Both the position numbers and the translations under genes were made by a program. Shown here piece by piece: positions 10,323-19,131 of a stretch of 64,000 bases of DNA. A model generated the notes under the pieces. The model saw only the letters and a list, made by a program, of their open reading frames with translations. It had not been told where the DNA came from and did not search any database. This DNA is from Dietzia sp. ANT_WB102 (GTDB lineage Bacteria; Actinomycetota; Actinomycetes; Mycobacteriales; Mycobacteriaceae). How positions within the stretch are numbered: the first letter of the stretch is position 1; the number at the start of each line of letters is the position of its first letter. The stretch lies in assembly GCF_008369165.1 (NCBI RefSeq), contig NZ_VOBA01000001.1, positions 2,163,630 through 2,227,629 of the forward strand. The letters are read 5' to 3'.

Positions 10323-10440
10323 TTGGGTGCGCCTCGACGGGGATGGCACACTAGCGAGGTTGACCTTTCGGGCGCCTCGTGTGCCCGCGGACGGTCGCGC
10401 TGATCCGGGGCACGAACCGGTCGTCCCGCCTAGAGGCGGG
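10323..10440 (+). promoter_or_regulatory. Probable rplS promoter and leader hairpin
   Basis: TTGGGT (10323-10328), eighteen bases, CACACT (10347-10352) is a weak promoter candidate just after trmD. A GC-rich hairpin CCCGCC-TAGA-GGCGGG (10425-10440) lies 43 bases before the rplS start. It could end read-through from trmD or regulate L19 synthesis. Confidence 0.4.
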
Positions 10441-10483
10441 CGCCAGGGTCCTCTGTCCTCATTCCTGACATGCAAGGAACACA

Positions 10484-10825
10484 ATGAACACTCTCGACTT
10501 CATCGACAACAAGTCCCTCCGGGGCGACATCCCGGAGTTCCGCGCCGGCGACACGCTTGACGTGCACGTCAAGGTCATCGAGGGCTCGAAGGAGCGCATC
10601 CAGGTCTTCAAGGGCGTCGTGATCCGTCGCCAGGGCGGCGGCGTCCGCGAGACCTTCACCGTCCGTAAGGTCTCGTTCGGGGTCGGCGTCGAGCGCACGT
10701 TCCCCGTGCATTCGCCCACCATCGACCGCATCGACGTTCTCGTCCGTGGTGACGTGCGCCGCGCCAAGCTCTACTACCTGCGTGAGCTTCGCGGCAAGGC
10801 CGCGAAGATCAAGGAGAAGCGCTGA
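10484..10825 (+). CDS. rplS: Large ribosomal subunit protein bL19
   Basis: L19 sits at the 30S-50S interface. The 113-residue product matches the family throughout: [54 protein letters not shown] and the C-terminal [26 protein letters not shown] lies seven bases before the ATG. Its distance from trmD (162 bases) and the leader hairpin suggest partly separate control. Confidence 0.98.
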   Translation: MNTLDFIDNKSLRGDIPEFRAGDTLDVHVKVIEGSKERIQVFKGVVIRRQGGGVRETFTVRKVSFGVGVERTFPVHSPTIDRIDVLVRGDVRRAKLYYLRELRGKAAKIKEKR

Positions 10826-10874
10826 CCTCATAGAGCGGGTCGGACTCGGCCGCCGTCGGCGGTGCGGGATCGGC

Positions 10875-10880
10875 TACGCT
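10875..10880 (+). promoter_or_regulatory. -10 box for leaderless lepB
   Basis: TACGCT ends exactly seven bases before the lepB GTG, with no Shine-Dalgarno between, so transcription would begin at or next to the start codon. Confidence 0.5.
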
Positions 10881-10887
10881 CATCCGG

Positions 10888-11652
10888 GTGAGCAGCACCG
10901 ATACGCCCGGACATGGCACCTCTGAGCCGGGGCCCCGTGATGACGGGGTCCCGGCTCGCGCCGTCGAGAAGAAGGGGCAGCCCTGGTACATCGAGATCCC
11001 GCTCCTGGTGGTGATCGCGTTGGTCCTGGTATTTGTCTTCCAGACCTTCGTCGGCCGCGTGTACCAAATCCCCTCGGAATCGATGGAGCCGACGTTGCAC
11101 GGGTGCGCGGGGTGCACGGGTGACCGCATATTCGTCGACAAGATCACGTACCGTTTCGGTGAGCCGCAGCCCGGGGACGTGGTGGTCTTCGAGGGCCCCG
11201 ACTCGTGGAACGAGGGGTACCAGTCCATCCGATCGGACAATCCGGTCATCAGGACCCTGGAGAACATCGGTGGAGTGATCGGCATCGTTCCGCCCGATCA
11301 GAACGATTTGGTCAAGCGCGTCATCGCGGTGGGCGGACAGACCGTCGGGGGCTGCTCCCCGGAGGGTGGACTGTTGGTTGACGGCCAGCCGCTCGTCGAG
11401 CCGTACCTCAACGAGGACCCTTCGCCGGTCCGGAACCCGCTCAATTGTGCGTTCGGTCCGGTGACGGTCCCAGAGGGCAACTACTGGGTGATGGGGGACA
11501 ACCGCGGGAACTCAGCGGACTCCCGGTTCCACATGGGGGACGAGTATCAGGGGACCGTGCCCGGAGAGAACGTCATCGGCAAGGTCCGGACCATCATCCT
11601 CCCGTTCAACAGGATCGGGACGGTGTCCTCACCGGATATCTCCCCGAGGTGA
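10888..11652 (+). CDS. lepB: Signal peptidase I
   Basis: Membrane-bound S26 serine protease that removes signal peptides of secreted proteins. The 254-residue product has a cytoplasmic, charged N-terminus (1-33), one membrane segment (about 35-54), the nucleophile region [10 protein letters not shown] with Ser65, the general-base Lys143 in [11 protein letters not shown], and box [16 protein letters not shown] near 206. A two-Cys insertion ([10 protein letters not shown]) just after the nucleophile is also found in mycobacterial LepB as I recall it. rnhB overlaps the stop by four bases. Confidence 0.95.
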   Translation: MSSTDTPGHGTSEPGPRDDGVPARAVEKKGQPWYIEIPLLVVIALVLVFVFQTFVGRVYQIPSESMEPTLHGCAGCTGDRIFVDKITYRFGEPQPGDVVVFEGPDSWNEGYQSIRSDNPVIRTLENIGGVIGIVPPDQNDLVKRVIAVGGQTVGGCSPEGGLLVDGQPLVEPYLNEDPSPVRNPLNCAFGPVTVPEGNYWVMGDNRGNSADSRFHMGDEYQGTVPGENVIGKVRTIILPFNRIGTVSSPDISPR

Positions 11653-12353
11653 CCGCGGCACGAAGGCAAGGGCCTCGGGATCGGCGCCTACCCGACCGGG
11701 TGCGGGTCACCCGACGCGATGGCCGTCTGGCGTTGGAATCTGCCCTCGCCCGGCGCGGACTCGGCCCGGTCGCTGGTGTCGACGAGGCCGGGCGTGGTTC
11801 CTGCGCCGGCCCACTGGTGGTGGCGGCCTGTGTGCTGGGCAACAGGCTCCATCCCGAACTCGGGGGGCTGGATGACTCCAAGAGGCTCACCGCCGCTGCC
11901 CGTGACCGTCTATACGATGTCGTCCTCCGTCGAGCCACGGCGATGAGTGTGGTGGTGATCGAACCGGAGCGGATCGACGCTCGTGGGATCCATCGTTGCA
12001 ACCTCGAGGGGATGCGCCGGGCGGTCGCGGCCCTCGATCCCGCGCCCGGCTTCGTCCTCACCGACGGCTTCGCCGTTGACGGGCTCGGTTGTCAGTCCAC
12101 CTCCGTGATCGGGGGTGATGCAGTGGTCGCATCCATCGCCGCTGCGAGTGTCCTCGCGAAGGTCACCAGAGATCGGATTATGGTGGACCTCGACTCGCGG
12201 TACCCGGGGTACGGCTTCGCCGCGCACAAGGGGTACAGCACCGCGAGTCACGCCAGGGCGATCGAGCAGCTCGGTCCCAGCGACATCCATCGGATGTCGT
12301 ACGCCAACGTCCGTCGCGCCGCGCAGGCGCATTCGAGGAGCAGCACGAGATGA
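11649..12353 (+). CDS. rnhB: Ribonuclease HII
   Basis: Cleaves RNA in RNA-DNA hybrids and at single ribonucleotides in DNA. Signature motifs are [18 protein letters not shown] near residue 42 (first Asp/Glu pair), [17 protein letters not shown] near 75, LTDGFAVD near 137 and [20 protein letters not shown] near 155. The GTG at 11649 overlaps the lepB stop; it implies a basic N-terminal extension of about 35 residues, so a later start is possible. The downstream gene starts on its stop codon (ATGA). Confidence 0.94.
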   Translation: MTAARRQGPRDRRLPDRVRVTRRDGRLALESALARRGLGPVAGVDEAGRGSCAGPLVVAACVLGNRLHPELGGLDDSKRLTAAARDRLYDVVLRRATAMSVVVIEPERIDARGIHRCNLEGMRRAVAALDPAPGFVLTDGFAVDGLGCQSTSVIGGDAVVASIAAASVLAKVTRDRIMVDLDSRYPGYGFAAHKGYSTASHARAIEQLGPSDIHRMSYANVRRAAQAHSRSSTR

Positions 12354-12655
12354 GCGCCGAGGATCTGGAGAACTACGAGACCGAGATGGAACTCTCGCTC
12401 TACCGCGAGTACCGCGACATCGTCGGCCAGTTCACCTACGTCGTCGAGACGGAGAGGCGCTTTTACCTCGCCAACGCCGTCGAGTTGATCCCGAGGTCCG
12501 CGGACGGTGAGGTCTACTTCGACGTGAGAATGTCTGACGCGTGGGTCTGGGACATGTATCGGCCTGCACGTTTCGTCAAGTACGTTCGGGTACTGACGTT
12601 CAAGGACGTCAACATCGAGGAACTCGACAAGCCGGAGCTGCGGTTGCCCGAGTAG
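12350..12655 (+). CDS. DUF2469 family protein
   Basis: A 101-residue acidic protein beginning [20 protein letters not shown] and containing [23 protein letters not shown]. This matches my memory of the DUF2469 family, found next to rnhB across actinobacteria (Rv2901c position in M. tuberculosis). No catalytic motif is visible; the abundance of acidic and aromatic residues is a family trait. Function unknown. The ATGA overlap with rnhB suggests translational coupling. Confidence 0.85.
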   Translation: MSAEDLENYETEMELSLYREYRDIVGQFTYVVETERRFYLANAVELIPRSADGEVYFDVRMSDAWVWDMYRPARFVKYVRVLTFKDVNIEELDKPELRLPE

Positions 12656-12796
12656 CTCCGCACCCCTTCTCCACAACCCCAGGTCCCTCCACAGGGCGTC
12701 CCGGCCCGGTCCGCGAGCAGCGGATCGGGCCTTCGTGCTCGGGCAGGGTGAGCCCCGGCCGCCCGGAAGTGCTGGGCGGCCGGGGAGGGGGCGGCG

Positions 12797-13210
12797 ATGA
12801 CGGGCGACGAGTCGACGGACATCGGTGGGATCGGTACGGATCCCACCAGTACGGATCCTCGAAGGCGAACGGGGCAGCTCGGCGAGGTTTACGCGGCGGG
12901 TCTGATGGAGGCCCGCGGCGGGGTGGTGATCAGCAGGAACTGGCGGTGCCGGGCGGGCGAGCTCGATCTGGTCGTCCTGGACGCAGCCGGACGACTCCGG
13001 TTCGTTGAGGTCCGAGCCCGTACGGGTGCGGGCTTCGGCACCCCCGCCGAGTCGGTGACTTCGGACAAGCGCAGGCGGTTGCGCCGGTTGGCGGCCCAAT
13101 GGCTGTCCGAGAACCCGGGCCGGTGGCGGCAGGTCTGCTTCGACGTGGTGGGCGTGGACTTGGCGGACCCTAGGCGTCCCCGTCTCGAACTGTTCGAGGA
13201 CGTGCTGTAA
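12797..13210 (+). CDS. yraN: UPF0102/YraN family predicted endonuclease
   Basis: A 137-residue product with the restriction-endonuclease-like core: GQLGEVYAAGLMEARGGVVISRNWRCRAGELDLV and VEVRARTGAGFGTPAESV, i.e. an E...GELD...EVR arrangement of the PD-(D/E)xK type. These proteins are suspected to act in DNA processing and often lie next to comM and dprA, as here (comM begins two bases after its stop). GAGGGGGCGGCG precedes the ATG. Biochemical function is not established. Confidence 0.85.
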   Translation: MTGDESTDIGGIGTDPTSTDPRRRTGQLGEVYAAGLMEARGGVVISRNWRCRAGELDLVVLDAAGRLRFVEVRARTGAGFGTPAESVTSDKRRRLRRLAAQWLSENPGRWRQVCFDVVGVDLADPRRPRLELFEDVL

Positions 13211-13212
13211 TC

Positions 13213-14730
13213 GTGGCGCTCGGTCGGACGTGGGCTGTCACTCTCCAGGGGGTCGGGGGTCAGTTGGTCGAGGTCGAGGCGGACGTGGGACGCGGTCTTC
13301 CCGGGGTGAGCATCGTGGGCTTGCCGGACTCGGCTGTATTGCAGGCGCGTGAGCGGATGCGGGCCGCGGTGATCAACAGTGGGTTGACGTGGCCGCCGGG
13401 CAAGGTCGTCTTGTCGCTGTCACCGGCCGCGTTGCCCAAACGCGGATCGGGATTCGACCTGCCGCTGGCCGTGGGCACACTGACAGCCTCCGGGGAGCTG
13501 CCCGTGGCGGGGTTCGATGGCACGCTGCTGGTGGGGGAGCTGGCGCTGGACGGCAGGGTGCGGTCGGTGCGGGGAGTCCTCCCCGCGGTGCTCGCGGCGC
13601 GGGATGCTGGGCTGCGGCGCGCGATCGTCCCCTCCGCGAACCTCGCGGAGGCCAGACTGGTCAGCGGCATTGACACCGCGGGTGTGGACTCGCTGGCGAT
13701 GCTGGCGGCGTGGTGCCGAGGTGTGGGAACCCTGGTCACTGACGCGCCGGAGGCCCGCGCTGTAGGTGGGCGGTCTCACGTCGATCTGGCGGAGGTGCAC
13801 GGTCAGGATGACTGCCGGCGTGCGGTCGAGGTCGCGGCAGCCGGCGGGCACGCCGTGCTCCTGCGCGGTGCCCCCGGGACGGGCAAGACCATGCTGGCCC
13901 GCGTACTACCGGGGCTACTTCCCGATCTGGGGGAAGGGGATGCACTGGAGGCAACGGCCATCCACTCGGTCATGGGACAGCTTCCCTCGCGTGACCCGTT
14001 GCTGCAGCGCCCACCTTTCGTGGCGCCGCACCACTCGGCCTCGGTGGCCGCCCTCGTGGGCGGCGGCAACAATGTTGCACGTCCGGGGGCGGTGACCCTC
14101 GCACATCGGGGAGTCTTGTTCCTCGACGAGTGCGCCGAGTTCTCGGGTCGGGTCCTGGACAGCCTGCGCACCCCGCTTGAGGACGGGGAGGTCAGGATCG
14201 CCAGGCGCGACGGCATCTCCGTGTTTCCGGCCCGTTTCCAACTGGTGATGGCGGCCAACGACTGCCCCTGCGGAAGTGCGCGGCCGGACGCCTGTACCTG
14301 TACCGCCGACGCGCGTCGGCGGTACGGCCGGTCGCTGACGGGCCCGCTACGGGACCGCATCGACATCGCCTTACGGACGCTTCCGCTCGGGTCTGGATTG
14401 TTCGCGCTGGGAGAGGGCGAGGACAGCGCAGCGGTTCGTCAGCGGGTGTCTACGGCGAGAGCGGCCGCTGCCGAGAGGTGGGCGCGCTGCCCGGATGCAG
14501 CAGGGGCCCGAGCGAATGCGGAAGTACCGGGCCGGGTTCTGCGATCGGTGTGGGGGCTCGATCGCCGCGCACTGCAACCTCTGGACCGCGCTCTCGCGCA
14601 TGGCGTGCTGTCCCCGCGCGGGGTCGACAGGTGCCTGCGCCTGGCATGGACGGTCGCGGACTTGGACGGGGCCTCCGTACCGGGTGAGCCTCACGTGGCG
14701 GAAGCGCTCGTGCTGAGAGGAGAGGAGTGA
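13213..14730 (+). CDS. comM: ComM/YifB family AAA+ ATPase (Mg-chelatase-like)
   Basis: In transformable bacteria ComM is a hexameric helicase that promotes branch migration during integration of single-stranded DNA. The 505-residue product has an N-terminal Lon-S5-like domain (VEADVGRGLPGVSIVGLPD), the Walker A motif GAPGTGKTMLARVLPG near residue 218, Walker B VLFLDECAEF near 302 and a zinc-ribbon-like NDCPCGSARPDACTC near 352, then the C-terminal sensor domain. GTG start; the stop overlaps dprA. Confidence 0.93.
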   Translation: MALGRTWAVTLQGVGGQLVEVEADVGRGLPGVSIVGLPDSAVLQARERMRAAVINSGLTWPPGKVVLSLSPAALPKRGSGFDLPLAVGTLTASGELPVAGFDGTLLVGELALDGRVRSVRGVLPAVLAARDAGLRRAIVPSANLAEARLVSGIDTAGVDSLAMLAAWCRGVGTLVTDAPEARAVGGRSHVDLAEVHGQDDCRRAVEVAAAGGHAVLLRGAPGTGKTMLARVLPGLLPDLGEGDALEATAIHSVMGQLPSRDPLLQRPPFVAPHHSASVAALVGGGNNVARPGAVTLAHRGVLFLDECAEFSGRVLDSLRTPLEDGEVRIARRDGISVFPARFQLVMAANDCPCGSARPDACTCTADARRRYGRSLTGPLRDRIDIALRTLPLGSGLFALGEGEDSAAVRQRVSTARAAAAERWARCPDAAGARANAEVPGRVLRSVWGLDRRALQPLDRALAHGVLSPRGVDRCLRLAWTVADLDGASVPGEPHVAEALVLRGEE

Positions 14731-15932
14731 TGGTGGGGGAGCAGGGGACCGTGGCGATGGTGCCGTGGGAGGTGCGGGTGGCGTATGCGTATCTCGGGGC
14801 CGTGAGTGAACGCCCGACCGCGCAGCTATGGGATCTGGTGGATGCGGTGGGGCCAGTACATGCGGCGAGCCTCATCCGCACGGGCCAGGCCGGTGGGGCG
14901 GTGGCCGGCCAGACCGAGGCGCGGCGCACGCTCGTCGACGGGGCACGACTGTTGGAGGCCGCGGAAGAGGTGGGAGCCCGACTCGTGGTTCCCGGCGACC
15001 CCGGGTGGCCGGAGTTCGCGCTCGAGCCGCTGGACCGTCCGCGGGGGCGACGGCGGGACGGATCGGGCGGTGTGCCCACCGCGCTGCGTCCTCTGGGACT
15101 GTGGTGGCGCGGACCCGCCGACCCGGCGCGGGTACTCGGCAGATCCGTCGCACTCGTCGGGACCAGGGCGCCCACCCCATACGGTCGGGCGGTGACTGCC
15201 GACCTGAGCGCCGGGCTGTCCGCCGAGGGGTTCACGGTGGTCTCCGGAGGCGCGTTCGGGATTGACGCCGCGGCGCACCGCGCCGTCCTCGGGGTCCGTG
15301 GCTCCACGATCGCAGTCCTCGCCGGCGGGGTGGACTGTCTTTACCCACGCGGGAACGATGCGATGCTGCAGGAGGTCGCCGAGAGCGGGGCGGTGATCTC
15401 CGCGCAGCCGCCCGGAACCGGGGTGACGCGCTATCGCTTCCTGGACCGGAACCGGATCATCGCCGCGCTGACTCGTGCGACGGTGGTGATCGAGGCTGCC
15501 GCTCGCAGTGGTGCGCTGAGTACGGCGGCGTGGGCGGCGGCACTAGATCGCCCCGTCGGGGCCGTGCCGGGGCCGGTCACCTCGGTGGCATCGGTCGGGT
15601 GTCACCTGTTGCTCCGGGAGCGGGGCGCGGTGCTGGTCGGACGTACCGTGGACGCGGTCGAGCTCGCAGGCCGGATGGGGGAAACGAGCCCGCCCCCCAG
15701 GGGAGAGGCCAGGGTGTGGGACGGGTTGGACGACGTGACCAGGCGGATACTCGAGGCGCTGCCCACTTCCGGTGGAGCCGCGCCCTCGGAAATCGCGGCT
15801 TCGTCTGGGATCGCGCCCGTGACTGTGAGGACAGTGCTCGGCCGCCTCCTGTCTACCGGGGCGGCGGTACGGGGTCCGGAAGGGTGGCGCAGGGGCGGCG
15901 ACGGCGGAGTCCAGATGAGTTTCCCCGTGTAG
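14727..15932 (+). CDS. dprA: DNA-processing protein DprA
   Basis: Loads RecA on incoming single-stranded DNA. The Rossmann core holds VALVGTRAPTPYGRAVTADL near residue 142, VVSGGAFGIDAAAHRAVL near 172, TIAVLAGGVDCLYPRGN near 194, QPPGTGVTRYRFLDRNRIIA near 228 and EAAARSGALSTAAWAAALDR near 254. A winged-helix C-terminal domain follows (about 335-385: RRILEALPTSGGAAPSEIA). The start may be GTG 14727 or ATG 14730, both overlapping the comM stop. Together with yraN and comM it forms a conserved transformation-linked cassette, although no DNA-uptake genes are in the window. Confidence 0.93.
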   Translation: MMVGEQGTVAMVPWEVRVAYAYLGAVSERPTAQLWDLVDAVGPVHAASLIRTGQAGGAVAGQTEARRTLVDGARLLEAAEEVGARLVVPGDPGWPEFALEPLDRPRGRRRDGSGGVPTALRPLGLWWRGPADPARVLGRSVALVGTRAPTPYGRAVTADLSAGLSAEGFTVVSGGAFGIDAAAHRAVLGVRGSTIAVLAGGVDCLYPRGNDAMLQEVAESGAVISAQPPGTGVTRYRFLDRNRIIAALTRATVVIEAAARSGALSTAAWAAALDRPVGAVPGPVTSVASVGCHLLLRERGAVLVGRTVDAVELAGRMGETSPPPRGEARVWDGLDDVTRRILEALPTSGGAAPSEIAASSGIAPVTVRTVLGRLLSTGAAVRGPEGWRRGGDGGVQMSFPV

Positions 15933-16009
15933 TGACGGTTATTCCTGGGTAGCTCCGCCCCCCCCATCGCCCTTGCGTGTCCCCGTAGCGCAGGTGACAA
16001 TCGATACTC

Positions 16010-16978
16010 ATGGGGCCGGTAGATGCAGCTGAGGTTGGAGGGAATGAACCCGCGGATCTGTTCGGCGGCGTTGTCGAGGACTACGTCGAGTACCTTCGCA
16101 CTAGCCGCTCCCGATCCGAGGCGACCGTCCGTTCCTACCGCTCCGATGTCCTCGGACTCCTGGCCCACCTTGCCGGCGATGCCGGAGGGCGCACTACCGC
16201 GGCGGATCTGGCTGGGGCGCTCACGCTCCCGACACTGCGCGGCTGGCTCGCCGCCCAGGTGGGTGCTGGGGCCGCCCGGTCCACCGTCGCCCGCCGGGTG
16301 GCCGCTGCGCGCTCCTTCAGTGGGTGGGCCGCCCGCATCGGGCTGCTGACCTCCGATGTCGCCGCCCGACTCGAGGCGCCACGCGCCCGACGTCATCTGC
16401 CCGAGGTTCTCGATGTCGGCCAGGCCGCCGAGACCATCCGGACTGCCGATCTCGGCGCTGCCGAAGGCGACCCTATCGCCCTGCGCGACCGGCTGGTGGT
16501 GGAGTTGCTGTACTCCTGCGGGATCCGGGTGGCAGAACTGTGCGGGCTCGACGTGGACGATATCGATACCGAGCGGCGCCTACTGCGTGTGGTGGGCAAG
16601 GGTGACCGCGAGCGCGCCGTCCCCTACGGCCCGCCCGCTGTCCGGGCGCTGCGCGCCTGGCTCGACGCTGGTCGGCCGGAGCTGGCCACCACCGCGTCCG
16701 GCCCGGCACTGCTGGTGGGAGTTCGCGGCGGGCGGCTTGACCCCAGGGCGGCACGACGGATCGTCAATGAGGTCACGGCGGCCACTCCCGGCGCCCCCCA
16801 GGTATCGCCCCACGCGTTGAGGCATAGTTCGGCCACCCACCTGCTGGAGGGTGGCGCGGACCTGCGTCACGTGCAGGAACTGCTTGGGCATTCCACGCCC
16901 GCGACCACCCAGATCTACACGCACGTCTCAGCGGACCGCCTTCGCGCCGCATACCGCGGCGCCCATCCCCGAGCGTGA
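16010..16978 (+). CDS. xerC: Tyrosine recombinase XerC
   Basis: Resolves chromosome dimers at dif with XerD. The 322-residue product has an N-terminal SAM-like DNA-binding domain (YVEYLRTSRSRSEATVRSYR) and the catalytic domain with Arg in YSCGIRVAELCGLDV near 169, Lys in VGKGDRERAVP near 195, HALRHSSATHLLEGGADLR near 267 (His and second Arg), LGHSTPATTQIYTHVS near 290 (His and nucleophilic Tyr). All six catalytic residues are present. The last 64 bases overlap the convergent M23 gene. Its location between dprA and rpsB matches other Mycobacteriales, arguing for the housekeeping XerC rather than a phage integrase. Confidence 0.92.
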   Translation: MGPVDAAEVGGNEPADLFGGVVEDYVEYLRTSRSRSEATVRSYRSDVLGLLAHLAGDAGGRTTAADLAGALTLPTLRGWLAAQVGAGAARSTVARRVAAARSFSGWAARIGLLTSDVAARLEAPRARRHLPEVLDVGQAAETIRTADLGAAEGDPIALRDRLVVELLYSCGIRVAELCGLDVDDIDTERRLLRVVGKGDRERAVPYGPPAVRALRAWLDAGRPELATTASGPALLVGVRGGRLDPRAARRIVNEVTAATPGAPQVSPHALRHSSATHLLEGGADLRHVQELLGHSTPATTQIYTHVSADRLRAAYRGAHPRA

Positions 16979-17568
16979 TGGAGGAAGCGGACCGTGCGTC
17001 TGCTGGCCCCGTCGCCGGGAAGGATCGGTTTGAGACGGATGGGCTTTTCGGAATCGGCGAGCAGAGCCAGCGGATCGACGTAGTCGTCGTCGCGCGAAGG
17101 ACCACCTGAAGCCACGCGTATGCCCCAGTGCAGACACGCCTCGACAGGGCACCCGGGGTGGGCGGCGAGCAGCCGGCCAATCTCCTCACCCGCGACCACC
17201 GACTCACCGGTCCGGACCCTGGCGCGCACGGGTTCAAATGTGGAGCGCACGCCCCCGCCGTGGTCGATCGAGAGCACAGGACGGCCACCCACGGCCCCAG
17301 CGAAAACGACCGTCCCGTCCGCTGGGGCACGCACCGAGGCGAGTGCCGTGCCCGCGAGGTCGACCCCCCGGTGCCCCGGCAGCCACCGATGCTCCGGCGG
17401 ATCGAACGGGGTCGCCACTGATACCGGCCCTGGGAGCGGGGTGCGCATGTGCGGCCATTGCGCGTCGGGCGCCGCGCCCGCGACGGGGACGACGACCAGG
17501 ATTATTGTGGCCAGGCCGACAGCTGCGCGAGTGTCTGTGCGCCGTCGGCCGATTCGTCTCGAGTGCAT
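16915..17568 (-). CDS. Secreted M23/LytM-family protein, possibly without peptidase activity
   Basis: A 217-residue protein with a basic start and a hydrophobic signal segment (about residues 14-33, ending AGAAP). The lysostaphin-fold domain follows: GHRGVDLAG gives the zinc ligands His66 and Asp70 (HxxxD), and the second motif reads EACLHWGIRV, where the usual HxH has become Cys145-Leu-His147. The retained His147 is the third zinc ligand, the lost His is the usual catalytic one. A cell-wall role is likely, but hydrolytic activity is uncertain. GGAG lies seven bases before the ATG. Its 3' end overlaps xerC by 64 bases, tail to tail. M. tuberculosis has an M23 gene at the equivalent place next to rpsB. 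Confidence 0.8.
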   Translation of the reverse strand: MHSRRIGRRRTDTRAAVGLATIILVVVPVAGAAPDAQWPHMRTPLPGPVSVATPFDPPEHRWLPGHRGVDLAGTALASVRAPADGTVVFAGAVGGRPVLSIDHGGGVRSTFEPVRARVRTGESVVAGEEIGRLLAAHPGCPVEACLHWGIRVASGGPSRDDDYVDPLALLADSEKPIRLKPILPGDGASRRTVRFLHHARGWAPRYAARRRSAETCV

Positions 17569-17745
17569 AGTGCAACTCCACCGCAGCGGCCCGTGACCCG
17601 CCATGCCGGACCGGCACCTGTGGATGGAGCGGACGATCATCCCCAGGCACGCCCCTGACGATGCGGTCGCTCCTCCCCAGGTACGGCGGACAGGGAAATC
17701 GGTCCCATCAGGGCGCATCGCCGGGCCCGAGGCGGGTGGGCTGCC

Positions 17746-17774
17746 TTGGAGGCTCGCGCTCAAGGGGATATGCT
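17746..17774 (+). promoter_or_regulatory. rpsB promoter
   Basis: TTGGAG (17746-17751), seventeen bases, TATGCT (17769-17774): one of the best housekeeping-type promoters in the window. Transcription from about 17781 would leave a leader of about 260 nt before rpsB. The rest of the gap between 17569 and 17745 shows nothing I can name. Confidence 0.7.
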
Positions 17775-17832
17775 TCCGGGGCGGTCGACTCTGCGTCGAT
17801 CGACTTCGCGTGTCCTGCGGCGACCGGTTATC

Positions 17833-18024
17833 CCGGGAGCCGCATCCGGGCCCCGGGGCGACGAGCCCCGGCCTCCCGGACGCCGTACCAGCAGGTGCCC
17901 CCGCCCGGCGGGGGTCCGGACCGGCGCGGATACCAGGGCCTTCGGCTACCCGGCACGAGGGCACAACCCGACACACAGAAAGCGAGGACGAGGGCCTCGC
18001 GGTCCGGCTGCTTCCAAGCCGGAC
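17833..18024 (+). promoter_or_regulatory. Structured rpsB leader with three hairpins
   Basis: Hairpin 1: CCGGGGC-GACGA-GCCCCGG (17853-17871), enclosed by an outer stem CCGGGAG/CTCCCGG (17833-17839 with 17873-17879). Hairpin 2: CCCCCGC-CCG-GCGGGGG (17898-17914). Hairpin 3: GTCCGGCT/AGCCGGAC with a seven-base loop (18002-18024), only sixteen bases before the rpsB ATG. The start codon lacks a good nearby Shine-Dalgarno. S2 autoregulation through its leader is known in other bacteria; here it is an inference. Confidence 0.5.
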
Positions 18025-18040
18025 GAGCCCTCAACCCATC

Positions 18041-18925
18041 ATGGCAGTCATCTCCATGAAGCAGCTGCTCGACGCAGGTGCCCACTTCGGCCACCAGACC
18101 CGCCGCTGGAACCCGAAGATGCGTCGGTTCATCTTCACCGATCGCAACGGCATCTACATCATCGATTTGCAGCAGACCCTGACGTACATCGACCAGGCGT
18201 ACGAGTTCGTCAAGGAGACGGTCGCCCACGGCGGCACCGTCCTGTTCGTCGGCACCAAGAAGCAGGCACAGGAGGCCATCGCCGAGGAAGCCGCCAAGGT
18301 CGGTATGCCGTACGTCAACCAGCGTTGGCTGGGTGGCATGCTCACCAACTTCCAGACCGTGCACCAGCGGCTTCTGCGTCTCAAGGAGCTTGAGGCCATG
18401 GAGCAGTCCGGTGGCTTCGAGGGGCGCACCAAGAAAGAGATCCTCATGCTCACGCGTGAGAAGAACAAGCTCGAGCGCACGCTCGGCGGTATGCGTGACA
18501 TGAGCAAGGTCCCCTCCGTGGTGTGGGTCGTCGACACCAACAAGGAGCACATCGCCGTCGGCGAGGCTCGCAAGCTGAACATCCCGGTCGTCGCACTGCT
18601 CGACACCAACTGCGATCCGGACGTCGTCGACTACCCGATCCCGGCGAACGACGACGCCATCCGCTCGGTAACCGTGCTGACCCGTGTGATCGCCTCCGCT
18701 GTCGCCGAGGGCCTCAAGGCCCGCTCGCAGGCAGGTAAGGTCACGGGCGAAGAGGCCGAGCCGCTCGCCGAGTGGGAGAGCGAGCAGCTCGACCAGGTCA
18801 CCAGCACCACGACGGTCGAGGGCGCCGACGAGCCCTCCGCCGACGTCACCGGCACCGAGGCCCCCGCTGCGGAGCCCGCAGCCACCGAGGCTGCCACCGG
18901 CGAGGCCCCGGTCACCGAGGCCTGA
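18041..18925 (+). CDS. rpsB: Small ribosomal subunit protein uS2
   Basis: The 294-residue product begins [19 protein letters not shown] and contains [49 protein letters not shown] and [20 protein letters not shown], all S2 hallmarks. The last 50 residues or so are an acidic, alanine/threonine-rich tail beyond the E. coli length, as in many actinobacteria. It is followed by tsf, the standard pair. Upstream in-frame codons reach 17603, but the family N-terminus fixes the ATG at 18041. Confidence 0.98.
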   Translation: MAVISMKQLLDAGAHFGHQTRRWNPKMRRFIFTDRNGIYIIDLQQTLTYIDQAYEFVKETVAHGGTVLFVGTKKQAQEAIAEEAAKVGMPYVNQRWLGGMLTNFQTVHQRLLRLKELEAMEQSGGFEGRTKKEILMLTREKNKLERTLGGMRDMSKVPSVVWVVDTNKEHIAVGEARKLNIPVVALLDTNCDPDVVDYPIPANDDAIRSVTVLTRVIASAVAEGLKARSQAGKVTGEEAEPLAEWESEQLDQVTSTTTVEGADEPSADVTGTEAPAAEPAATEAATGEAPVTEA

Positions 18926-18949
18926 CGCGCAGCACCAGCTCGAGCACCG

Positions 18950-19001
18950 TCGGGCCCGGCCGCCCATGATCCCAGGGGGATCTCCCGGGGGCCGGGCCCG
19001 A
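18950..19001 (+). terminator. Large hairpin between rpsB and tsf
   Basis: A perfect 12-bp stem TCGGGCCCGGCC/GGCCGGGCCCGA (18950-18961 with 18990-19001) enclosing a smaller GATCCC-agg-GGGATC hairpin (18968-18982). It begins 24 bases after the rpsB stop. No T-run follows. It may act as a partial terminator setting the S2 to EF-Ts ratio. Confidence 0.65.
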
Positions 19002-19131
19002 GGTGTTGGAGGCGGTGGGCGAACGACTCACCGGCGCCACGGCGTCTAGGGTGGAGGCGATCTCGCCCGCTGACCGACGTGAACACCTTTACTGACACAT
19101 CACGAACCCCTTTAAGGAGGGTCGCCCCACA

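Noticed and set aside
15958-15965. Run of eight C between dprA and xerC
   Set aside because: Intergenic, with no gene frame or motif affected.
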